The position numbers were made by a program, and so were the translations under genes. From assembly GCF_003228315.1 (NCBI RefSeq), contig NZ_CP029693.1, positions 4,577,501 through 4,641,500 on the forward strand: a stretch of 64,000 nt of DNA, given 5' to 3'. The notes below the pieces were generated by a model, which saw only the letters and a program-made list of their open reading frames with translations, was not told the DNA's origin and did no database searches. Shown piece by piece: positions 14,405 through 21,863 of the stretch (position 1 is its first letter; every line of letters starts with the position of its first letter). The DNA is from Pseudomonas putida. GTDB taxonomy: Bacteria; Pseudomonadota; Gammaproteobacteria; Pseudomonadales; Pseudomonadaceae.

Positions 14405-16222
14405 GTGATTGTTAGTCCCTGTAACGCACCAAAATTGTCTGCCAAACGGTTACGTAGCGCTCTGGTAGCAGGCTCGGCACTGCTCTGCCTGCTCAGCGCC
14501 GGCCAGCTTTGGGCATTCAATCTGGATGATGTATCGGCCAAGGCTAAAGAGCTGGCGGGTCAGAAGTTCGAAGCGCCGCGCAGTAACCTGCCGAACGAAT
14601 TCCGTGAGATGAAATTCGCCGACTATCAGAAAATCCGTTTTCTGACAGAAAAAGCCGAATGGGCGGATCAGAAAACCCCGTTCAAGCTGTCCTTCTATCA
14701 CCAGGGCATGCACTTCGATACGCCGGTGAAAATCAACGAAATCACCGCGAACAACGTCGAAGAGATCAAATACGACCCAAGTCGTTTCGATTTCGGCGAC
14801 CTCAAGTTCGATCCGAAGGCCACCGAGCAACTGGGCTACGCGGGTTTTCGCGTGCTGTACCCGGTCAACAAGGCCGATAAACAGGACGAAATCATGACCA
14901 TGCTGGGCGCGAGCTACTTCCGCGTTGTCGGCAAGGGTCACGTCTACGGTCTGTCGGCTCGCGGTCTGGCGCTCGATACCGCCTTGCCGTCCGGCGAAGA
15001 ATTCCCGCGTTTTCGCGAGTTCTGGATCGAACAGCCGAAACCGGGCGACAAGCATCTGGTGATCTTCGCGCTGCTGGATTCGCCCCGTGCGACCGGCGCC
15101 TACCGCCTGACCCTGCGTCCGGGCAGCGACACCATTGTCGACGTCAAGGCGCAGATGTACCTGCGCGACAAGGTCGGCAAGCTGGGTATCGCCCCGTTGA
15201 CCAGCATGTACCTGTTCGGTGCCAACCAGCCGTCGAAAGTCCTCAACTACCGTCGCGAGCTGCACGATTCCAGCGGCCTGGCGATCCATGCCGGCAATGG
15301 CGAGTGGATCTGGCGTCCGCTGAATAACCCGAAACACCTGGCGGTGAGCAACTTCTCGGTCGAGAACCCGCGTGGTTTCGGCTTGCTGCAACGTGGCCGT
15401 GACTTCAGCCACTACGAAGACCTCGACGACCGCTACGACAAACGCCCAAGTGCCTGGATCGAGCCGAAAGGCGACTGGGGCAAGGGCACCGTCGATCTGG
15501 TCGAGATTCCGACCGCTGATGAAACCAACGACAATATCGTGGCTTTCTGGAGCCCGGAAAAGATGCCGGAGCCAGGCCAGCCGCTTGACTTCGCCTACCG
15601 CATGCACTGGACCATGGACGAAGCCGCGTTGCACGCACCGGACAGCGCCTGGGTCAGCCAGACCCTGAAATCCACCGGTGACGTCAAACAGTCCAACCTG
15701 ATTCGTCAGCCGGACGGCAGCGTTGCCTACCTGGTCGATTTCGAAGGCCCATCCCTGGCGGCATTGCCAGCGGATACCGATGTGCGCAGTCAGGTCAGCG
15801 TCGGCGACAACGCCGAGCTGGTCGAAAACAACGTGCGCTACAACCCTGAAACCAAGGGCTGGCGCCTGACCCTGCGCCTGAAGGTCAAGGACCCGAGCAA
15901 ATCCACCGAGATGCGTGCGGCACTGGTACAGAACATTGTGCCTGTCGATCTGGCCAAGACTTCTATCCCAGCGTCCAACTCTTCCGTGGCCAAGGCCGAC
16001 AAGGTCGCCGCCAAACAAGCGGAGAAAGCGGAGAAGGATGCCAAGGCCGCCGCCGAAGCCAACAAGGCTGACGCCAAGCCGGTCGCAGATGCCAAGGACA
16101 AGGCGAACAACAATGACGCCAAGCAGCCTGCAGCTGCTGCGGCCCCAGCCACACCGGAATCGGCACCGACTGAAGAAGTCCTGACCGAGACCTGGAGCTA
16201 TCAGTTGCCTGCCGATGAGTAA
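14405..16222 (+). CDS. opgG: Periplasmic glucan biosynthesis protein OpgG
   Basis: A periplasmic protein needed for assembly and branching of osmoregulated periplasmic glucans (OPGs). 605 residues from GTG 14405, chosen because GAGG lies upstream and the signal peptide follows directly (basic stretch, then ALVAGSALLCLLSAGQLWA, cleavage near AFN). The body matches the MdoG family: FLTEKAEWADQKTPFKLSFYHQG, YFRVVGKGHVYGLSARGLALDT and FWIEQPKPG. The C-terminus ends in the family's WSYQLPADE. Between residue 510 or so and 590 there is an Ala/Lys-rich low-complexity stretch not expected in the roughly 510-residue enterobacterial protein. It overlaps opgH by 8 nt. Confidence 0.93.
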   Translation: MIVSPCNAPKLSAKRLRSALVAGSALLCLLSAGQLWAFNLDDVSAKAKELAGQKFEAPRSNLPNEFREMKFADYQKIRFLTEKAEWADQKTPFKLSFYHQGMHFDTPVKINEITANNVEEIKYDPSRFDFGDLKFDPKATEQLGYAGFRVLYPVNKADKQDEIMTMLGASYFRVVGKGHVYGLSARGLALDTALPSGEEFPRFREFWIEQPKPGDKHLVIFALLDSPRATGAYRLTLRPGSDTIVDVKAQMYLRDKVGKLGIAPLTSMYLFGANQPSKVLNYRRELHDSSGLAIHAGNGEWIWRPLNNPKHLAVSNFSVENPRGFGLLQRGRDFSHYEDLDDRYDKRPSAWIEPKGDWGKGTVDLVEIPTADETNDNIVAFWSPEKMPEPGQPLDFAYRMHWTMDEAALHAPDSAWVSQTLKSTGDVKQSNLIRQPDGSVAYLVDFEGPSLAALPADTDVRSQVSVGDNAELVENNVRYNPETKGWRLTLRLKVKDPSKSTEMRAALVQNIVPVDLAKTSIPASNSSVAKADKVAAKQAEKAEKDAKAAAEANKADAKPVADAKDKANNNDAKQPAAAAAPATPESAPTEEVLTETWSYQLPADE

Positions 16223-18785
16223 TTCTCAAGTTCAGCCAGAAACTCTGTCCGAGTATCTGGCCCATCTGCCGATGACCGACCAGCAGCGCGCGGAACTCGC
16301 GGGCTGCCAGTCTTTCAGCGAACTGCATGAACGTCTGTCGTCCTCTACGTTCGACGCACCGACCGAGGCCGCCCAGGCTTCGGTGGGCCAGCGCCTGATC
16401 CTGAGCACCGCCGAAGAATTGCAGGATGCCGAGATGCTGGGGGTCGACGCCAGCGGTCGGGTTTGCCTCAAGGCGACCCCGCCGATTCGTCGGACCAAGG
16501 TCGTGCCCGAGCCGTGGCGCACCAACATCCTGGTGCGTGGCTGGCGCCGCCTGACCGGTCGCACCAACCCGCCCAAGCCGCCGAAAGATGCCAACGTACT
16601 GCCGGCAGCGCGCTGGCGCACCGTCGGTTCGATCCGTCGCTACATCCTGCTGCTGTTGATGCTCGGCCAGACTATTGTCGCGGGCTGGTATATGAAGGGC
16701 ATCATGCCGTACCAGGGCTGGTCGTTCGTCGACCTTGAAGAAGTCCTGCACCAACCGCTGCTGCAAACCGCTACACAAGTGCTGCCGTACGCATTGCAAA
16801 CCAGCATCCTGATCCTGTTCGGGATCCTGTTCTGCTGGGTATCGGCCGGTTTCTGGACGGCGTTGATGGGCTTCCTCGAGTTGTTGACCGGTCACGATAA
16901 ATACCGGATTTCCGGTAAAAGTGCCGGCAACGAGCCGATTCCGAAGAACGCGCGCACCGCCCTGGTGATGCCGATCTGCAACGAAGACGTACCTCGGGTA
17001 TTCGCCGGTCTGCGTGCAACCTTCGAGTCGGTCGCGGCCACGGGTGACCTGGATCGCTTCGACTTCTTCGTCCTCAGCGACAGTAACGACGCCGATATCT
17101 GCGTTGCCGAACAGCAGGCCTGGCTGGACGTCTGCCGCGAAGCTGGCGGCTTCGGCAAGATCTTCTATCGCCGCCGTCGCCGTCGCGTGAAGCGCAAGAG
17201 CGGCAACCTCGACGACTTCTGCCGTCGTTGGGGCGGTGACTACAAGTACATGGTCGTGCTCGACGCCGACTCGGTGATGAGCGGCGAGTGCCTGACCAGC
17301 CTGGTACGCCTGATGGAAGCCACGCCGGACGCCGGGATCATCCAGACCGCGCCGCGTGCGTCGGGCATGGACACGCTGTATGCGCGCATGCAGCAGTTCG
17401 CCACCCGGGTGTACGGTCCGCTGTTCACCGCCGGCCTGCACTTCTGGCAGTTGGGCGAATCCCACTACTGGGGCCACAACGCGATCATCCGCATGAAGCC
17501 GTTCATCGAGCACTGCGCCCTGGCGCCGTTGCCCGGTAAAGGCGCGTTCGCCGGTGCGATCCTGTCCCACGACTTCGTTGAAGCCGCGCTGATGCGCCGT
17601 GCCGGTTGGGGCGTGTGGATTGCCTACGATCTGCCGGGCAGCTACGAAGAGCTGCCGCCGAACCTGCTGGACGAACTCAAGCGTGACCGTCGCTGGTGCC
17701 ACGGTAACCTGATGAACTTCCGCCTGTTCCTGGTCAAGGGCATGCACCCGGTGCACCGCGCGGTGTTCTTGACCGGCGTGATGTCTTACCTGTCGGCGCC
17801 GTTGTGGTTCTTCTTCCTGGTGCTGTCGACGGCGCTGCTGGCGGTCAACACCCTGATGGAGCCGCAGTACTTCCTCGAACCACGTCAGCTTTATCCGTTG
17901 TGGCCGCAATGGCATCCGGACAAGGCGATTGCGCTGTTCTCGACCACGGTGGTGCTGTTGTTCCTGCCGAAGCTGTTGAGCGTGATCCTGATCTGGGCCA
18001 AGGGCGCGTCAGAGTTCGGCGGCAAGTTCAAGGTGACGATGTCGATGCTGCTGGAGATGCTGTTCTCCATGCTGTTGGCGCCGGTGCGGATGATTTTCCA
18101 CACCCGTTTCGTTCTCGCCGCGTTCCTCGGCTGGGCCGCGACCTGGAATTCGCCGCAGCGTGACGACGACTCCACACCATGGAGCGAGGCGGTCAAGCGC
18201 CACGGTCCGCAAACCCTGCTGGGCTTCCTGTGGGCCTTGCTGGTGATCTGGCTGAACCCGAGTTTCCTGTGGTGGCTGGTGCCGATCGTCGGTTCGCTGA
18301 TGCTGTCGATCCCGGTGTCGGTGATTTCCAGTCGTGTCGGCCTGGGCCTCAAATCCCGTGACGAGAGCCTGTTCCTGATCCCTGAGGAATACAATCCGCC
18401 ACAGGCGCTGCTGGCTACTGACCAGTACACCCACGAAAACCGTTATCACGCGCTGAACGACGGCTTCATCCGTTCGGTGGTCGATCCGCAGCAGAACGCC
18501 CTGGCGTGTTCGCTGGCGACTTCGCGCCACCGTCAGGCCGAGCCGATCGAGTGGATGCGGGCCGAGCGGGTGCGACATGCGATGAAGGTCGGGCCGCATG
18601 GCCTGAACAACAACGAGCGTGTGCAACTGTTGAGTGACCCGGTAGCCCTGGCCCGCCTGCATGAGCAGGTCTGGAGCGAGGGCCATGCCGAGTGGCTGGA
18701 CGCATGGCGCAAGTCGGTCAAGGCCGATCCCCATGCACCGCTGCTGCCGCTCAAGCCGTTGAGCGTTCAGGCGCAACTGGCCTGA
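16215..18785 (+). CDS. opgH: Glucan beta-glucosyltransferase OpgH
   Basis: An 856-residue inner-membrane family-2 glycosyltransferase that polymerises UDP-glucose into the linear beta-1,2 glucan backbone and passes it to the periplasm. Two N-terminal TM helices (about 135-155 and 190-225) precede the catalytic domain, which carries VMPICNEDVPRVFAGL, FFVLSDSNDADI, MVVLDADSVMSGECL (D..D), LSHDFVEAALMRRAGW and a Q/RxxRW-type DELKRDRRWCHGN. Several C-terminal TM helices follow (about 515-700). It starts with an 8-nt overlap of opgG, so the two are made together. A strong terminator follows. Confidence 0.95.
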   Translation: MSNSQVQPETLSEYLAHLPMTDQQRAELAGCQSFSELHERLSSSTFDAPTEAAQASVGQRLILSTAEELQDAEMLGVDASGRVCLKATPPIRRTKVVPEPWRTNILVRGWRRLTGRTNPPKPPKDANVLPAARWRTVGSIRRYILLLLMLGQTIVAGWYMKGIMPYQGWSFVDLEEVLHQPLLQTATQVLPYALQTSILILFGILFCWVSAGFWTALMGFLELLTGHDKYRISGKSAGNEPIPKNARTALVMPICNEDVPRVFAGLRATFESVAATGDLDRFDFFVLSDSNDADICVAEQQAWLDVCREAGGFGKIFYRRRRRRVKRKSGNLDDFCRRWGGDYKYMVVLDADSVMSGECLTSLVRLMEATPDAGIIQTAPRASGMDTLYARMQQFATRVYGPLFTAGLHFWQLGESHYWGHNAIIRMKPFIEHCALAPLPGKGAFAGAILSHDFVEAALMRRAGWGVWIAYDLPGSYEELPPNLLDELKRDRRWCHGNLMNFRLFLVKGMHPVHRAVFLTGVMSYLSAPLWFFFLVLSTALLAVNTLMEPQYFLEPRQLYPLWPQWHPDKAIALFSTTVVLLFLPKLLSVILIWAKGASEFGGKFKVTMSMLLEMLFSMLLAPVRMIFHTRFVLAAFLGWAATWNSPQRDDDSTPWSEAVKRHGPQTLLGFLWALLVIWLNPSFLWWLVPIVGSLMLSIPVSVISSRVGLGLKSRDESLFLIPEEYNPPQALLATDQYTHENRYHALNDGFIRSVVDPQQNALACSLATSRHRQAEPIEWMRAERVRHAMKVGPHGLNNNERVQLLSDPVALARLHEQVWSEGHAEWLDAWRKSVKADPHAPLLPLKPLSVQAQLA

Positions 18786-18787
18786 TG

Positions 18788-18816
18788 AAAAACCCCGCTG
18801 ACCAGCGGGGTTTTTT
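18788..18816 (+). terminator. Intrinsic terminator after opgH
   Basis: AAAAACCCCGCT-GACC-AGCGGGGTTTTTT is a perfect GC-rich stem with a T-run, starting 3 nt after the stop. Confidence 0.95.
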
Positions 18817-18819
18817 GTT

Positions 18820-18930
18820 GATCGTTCCCACGCTCTGCGTGGGAATGCCTCAACGGACGCTCCGCGTTCGGCTGTTGATGGGACGCAGAGCGTCCCGGGC
18901 TGCGTTCCCACGCGGAGCGTGGGAACGATC
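18820..18930. repeat. Inverted repeat of a second family (GATCGTTCCCACGC)
   Basis: GATCGTTCCCACGCTCTGCG at one end and its near-inverted copy (..GAGCGTGGGAACGATC) at the other; the inside again contains paired GGACGCTCCGCG / CGCAGAGCGTCC segments. This is unrelated in sequence to the TGTAGGAGCGAGC pairs and is the only copy in the window. Confidence 0.8.
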
Positions 18931-18956
18931 AGAGCAAACAAATCCTGCCTAAACCC

Positions 18957-18984
18957 TTGTGCATTCGACCCAGTGCGTTAGCAT
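18957..18984 (+). promoter_or_regulatory. Possible sigma70 promoter of the amino-acid ABC operon
   Basis: TTGTGC (18957-18962), a 16-bp spacer and TAGCAT (18979-18984). A moderate consensus match; the predicted start near 18991 leaves a leader of about 100 nt. Confidence 0.45.
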
Positions 18985-19092
18985 CCGCCCCCGAAAAAGG
19001 TGCGCCCGGACCGTTTTGCGTCCGTATCTATCGGTTTTCATTGGAAAACTGTCGATTTCGCGGCGCCAATGCAATGGTTTGGGGAGTTGAAG

Positions 19093-19890
19093 ATGAAGAA
19101 GTACCTGTCGATGCTGCTGGCCGGCGTCACGGCAATGGTCGCGGTAAGCACGGCGCAGGCCGGGGCCATCGATGACGCGGTCAAGCGCGGCACCTTGAAA
19201 GTCGGCATGGACCCGACCTACATGCCGTTCGAAATGACCAACAAGCGTGGCGAGATCATCGGTTTCGAAGTCGACATCCTCAAAGCCATGACCAAAGCCA
19301 TGGGCGTCAAGCTGGAGCTGGTTTCCACCGGTTACGACGGCATCATCCCGGCCCTGATGACCGACAAGTTCGACATGATCGGCAGCGGCATGACCCTGAC
19401 CCAGGAGCGCAACCTGCGCCTGAACTTCAGCGAACCCTTCATCGTGGTCGGCCAGACCCTGCTGATCCGCAAGGACCTGGAAGGCACCATCAAGTCCTAT
19501 AAAGACCTGAACACCGCCGACTACCGCATCACCTCCAAGCTGGGCACCACTGGCGAAATGGTCGCCAAAAAGCTGATCGCCAAGGCCAAGTACCACGGTT
19601 ACGACAACGAGCAGGAAGCGGTGCTGGATGTGGTCAATGGCAAGGCCGACGCCTTCATCTACGACGCGCCTTACAACGTCGTGGCTCTGAGCAAGGTGGG
19701 CAACGGCAAGCTGGTGTTCCTCGACAAGCCGTTCACCTACGAGCCACTGGCCTTCGGTCTGAAGAAAGGTGACTACGACAGCATCAACTTCATCAACAAC
19801 TTCCTGCACCAGATCCACGAAGACGGCACCTACGATCGCATCCATGACAAGTGGTTCAAGAGCTCCGAGTGGCTCAAGGACATGGAATAA
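19093..19890 (+). CDS. Polar amino acid ABC transporter, periplasmic binding protein
   Basis: A 265-residue family-3 solute-binding protein. A signal peptide (KKYLSMLLAGVTAMVAVSTAQA-G) precedes the mature start. Family signatures: LKVGMDPTYMPFEMTN with the ligand-carboxylate region, GFEVDILKAMTKAMG, ALMTDKFDMIGSGMTLTQER and KLGTTGEM. It should bind an amino acid in the periplasm and pass it to the permease encoded next. The exact ligand cannot be told from sequence. ATG 19093 is chosen over a start nine codons upstream because GGGGAG lies 7 nt before it. A compact REP pair separates it from the permease gene. Confidence 0.9.
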   Translation: MKKYLSMLLAGVTAMVAVSTAQAGAIDDAVKRGTLKVGMDPTYMPFEMTNKRGEIIGFEVDILKAMTKAMGVKLELVSTGYDGIIPALMTDKFDMIGSGMTLTQERNLRLNFSEPFIVVGQTLLIRKDLEGTIKSYKDLNTADYRITSKLGTTGEMVAKKLIAKAKYHGYDNEQEAVLDVVNGKADAFIYDAPYNVVALSKVGNGKLVFLDKPFTYEPLAFGLKKGDYDSINFINNFLHQIHEDGTYDRIHDKWFKSSEWLKDME

Positions 19891-19917
19891 CCCGGTCAGC
19901 TAGACCGAGTCGCCTCA

Positions 19918-19983
19918 ATCGCGAGCAGGCTCGCTCCTACAGGGGAACGCATTCCAATGTAGGAGCGAGCCTGCTCGCGATGA
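19918..19983. repeat. REPIN-like inverted REP pair within an operon
   Basis: ATCGCGAGCAGGCTCGCTCC and its inverted copy with a short spacer sit between the binding-protein and permease genes. An intra-operonic REP hairpin here could raise the amount of binding protein relative to permease by protecting upstream mRNA (a known role of REPs). Confidence 0.88.
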
Positions 19984-20018
19984 GGGCCTCCAAGGCAACA
20001 CAAATCCCGGAACCTGCA

Positions 20019-20978
20019 ATGAAACAGAAAAAAGCCCAATGGCCCTGGCACGCACTGACCGTGCTGGTGCTGATCGGCCTGGCCGGCGCGCTGTACTACG
20101 CCACTTCGCTGATGTCCTACGAATGGCGCTGGAACCGTGTGCCGCAGTACTTCGCCTACCACGCCGAAGAGTCCCAGCGCGCCGCCGACATCTCCACCGT
20201 CAGCGAACTGCTGCGCAAGGGCGACAAGGCTGAAGTCACCCTGCGCAACGACGCGGGAGACGAGCAGCACCTGACCGTTGATGAAAACAGCCTGCAAGTC
20301 GCCCAGGGCGATGATGTGGCCGAAGGCGATGTCATCGGCGTGACCCGCCATTGGGCGGCGGGGCCGCTGCTGTGGGGCCTCTGGACCACCCTGTGGCTGT
20401 CTGTGGTTTCTGGCGTGTTGGGCCTACTGATCGGCCTGGCTACTGGCTTGTGCCGGCTGTCGAACAACCCGACCCTGCGCGACCTCTCGACCATTTACGT
20501 CGAGTTGGTGCGCGGTACGCCGCTGCTGGTGCAGATTTTCATTTTCTACTTCTTCATTGGCACCGTGATGAACCTGTCCCGGGAATTCGCCGGGATTGCC
20601 GCGCTGTCGCTGTTCACCGGCGCCTATGTGGCGGAAATCATCCGTTCCGGCGTGCAGTCGATCGCCCGTGGCCAGAACGAAGCCGCACGCTCCCTGGGCC
20701 TGAGCGCAGGGCAATCGATGCGCCACGTGGTGCTGCCGCAAGCGTTCAAGCGCGTGCTGCCACCGCTGGCGGGGCAGTTCATCAGCCTGGTGAAGGACAC
20801 CTCGTTGGTGTCGGTGATCGCCATCACCGAACTGCTCAAAAGCGGTCGCGAGGTCATTACCACCTCGTTTTCGCCGTTCGAGATCCTGTTCTGCGTGGCA
20901 GGCCTGTATTTGTTGATCAACCTGCCGCTGTCGAAAATCGCCGGCCGGCTTGAGCGGAGGCTCGCGCAAAGTGATTGA
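20019..20978 (+). CDS. Polar amino acid ABC transporter permease with N-terminal periplasmic extension
   Basis: A 319-residue HisM/GlnP-type inner-membrane permease. Residues about 11-32 form an extra TM helix, followed by roughly 80 soluble residues (33-112) rich in charged residues, then the standard domain: LLWGLWTTLWLSVVSGVLGL, YVELVRGTPLLVQIFIFYFF, the coupling loop GQNEAARSLGLSAGQSMRHV and SLVKDTSLVSVIAITELL. Typical members are 220-250 residues and lack the first 110. The function of the extra loop is unknown. ATG 20019 is used; its ribosome site is weak (CCCGGAACCTGCA). It overlaps the ATPase gene by 8 nt. Confidence 0.9.
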   Translation: MKQKKAQWPWHALTVLVLIGLAGALYYATSLMSYEWRWNRVPQYFAYHAEESQRAADISTVSELLRKGDKAEVTLRNDAGDEQHLTVDENSLQVAQGDDVAEGDVIGVTRHWAAGPLLWGLWTTLWLSVVSGVLGLLIGLATGLCRLSNNPTLRDLSTIYVELVRGTPLLVQIFIFYFFIGTVMNLSREFAGIAALSLFTGAYVAEIIRSGVQSIARGQNEAARSLGLSAGQSMRHVVLPQAFKRVLPPLAGQFISLVKDTSLVSVIAITELLKSGREVITTSFSPFEILFCVAGLYLLINLPLSKIAGRLERRLAQSD

Positions 20979-21705
20979 AGTCCGCGATCTGGTAAAAGTC
21001 TTCGACACCCGTGGCCAGGTGGTGCGCGCGGTGGATAACGTTTCGACCAGCGTCGCCAAGGGTGAAGTGCTGGTGGTGCTCGGCCCGTCCGGCTCCGGCA
21101 AGTCGACCTTCCTGCGTTGCCTCAATGGCCTGGAGGAGTTCGATTCCGGCTCGGTGAGCATCGACGGCCTGCAACTGGCCGACCCGAAAACCGACGTCAA
21201 CGCCTATCGCCGTGAAGTCGGCATGGTGTTCCAGCATTTCAACCTGTTCCCGCACATGACCGTGCTGGAAAACCTGTGCCTGGCGCAGAAGGTCGTGCGC
21301 AAGCGCGGCAAGAAAGAGCGCGAGGCCAAGGCCATGGCGTTGCTGGCAAAGGTCGGCATTGCGCAGAAGGCCAACGAGTTTCCGTCGCGCCTGTCCGGTG
21401 GTCAGCAGCAGCGCGTGGCGATTGCCCGGGCGCTGGCAATGGAACCGAAGGTCATGCTGTTCGATGAACCGACTTCGGCACTGGACCCGGAAATGGTCGG
21501 CGAGGTGCTGGACGTGATGAAGACCCTGGCCGTGGAAGGCATGACCATGGTCTGCGTGACCCATGAAATGGGTTTTGCGCGGGAAGTGGCGGACCGGGTG
21601 TTGTTTTTCGATCACGGCAGGTTGCTGGAAGATGCTTCGCCGGCGGAGTTCTTCGAGGCGCCGAAGGATCCGCGGGCTCAGGCGTTCCTTCGCCAGGTTC
21701 TTTGA
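20971..21705 (+). CDS. Polar amino acid ABC transporter ATP-binding protein
   Basis: A 244-residue ATPase of the GlnQ/HisP type. Walker A GPSGSGKSTFLRC, Q-loop VFQHFNLFPHMTVLENL, signature LSGGQQQRVAIARALA, Walker B VMLFDEPTSALDPEMV and H-loop VCVTHEMGFAREV are all intact. The start chosen is GTG 20971 (VIEVRDLVKVF), which gives the usual family N-terminus and lies after GGAG; a TTG at 20950 is possible but would add seven atypical residues. It completes the importer begun at 19093. Confidence 0.92.
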   Translation: MIEVRDLVKVFDTRGQVVRAVDNVSTSVAKGEVLVVLGPSGSGKSTFLRCLNGLEEFDSGSVSIDGLQLADPKTDVNAYRREVGMVFQHFNLFPHMTVLENLCLAQKVVRKRGKKEREAKAMALLAKVGIAQKANEFPSRLSGGQQQRVAIARALAMEPKVMLFDEPTSALDPEMVGEVLDVMKTLAVEGMTMVCVTHEMGFAREVADRVLFFDHGRLLEDASPAEFFEAPKDPRAQAFLRQVL

Positions 21706-21727
21706 TCGCTGCGTCTATGCGATCGCT

Positions 21728-21820
21728 TTCGCGAGCAGGCTCGCTCCCACAGTGGGTTATGCGTCAGGCACAAATTTTGTGTACGCCGCCGATCATTGTG
21801 GGAGCGAGCCTGCTCGCGAT
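21728..21820. repeat. REPIN-like inverted REP pair
   Basis: TTCGCGAGCAGGCTCGCTCC and its inverted copy lie between convergent genes (ABC ATPase and chemoreceptor). Confidence 0.9.
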
Positions 21821-21863
21821 GGCATCACCTCGGTCCCATGCGAACCGAGGTACATGGATCAAC

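Larger units (their letters stand above)
18786..19092. other. Intergenic region opgH to amino-acid ABC operon (307 bp)
   Basis: It contains the opgH terminator, an inverted repeat of a second family (18820-18930), a plausible sigma70 promoter (18957-18984) and a leader of about 100 nt before the binding-protein gene. Confidence 0.6.

Noticed and set aside
14215..14415. 66-codon frame in the opgG leader
   Set aside because: It has no ribosome site or recognisable family pattern and overlaps the opgG start.
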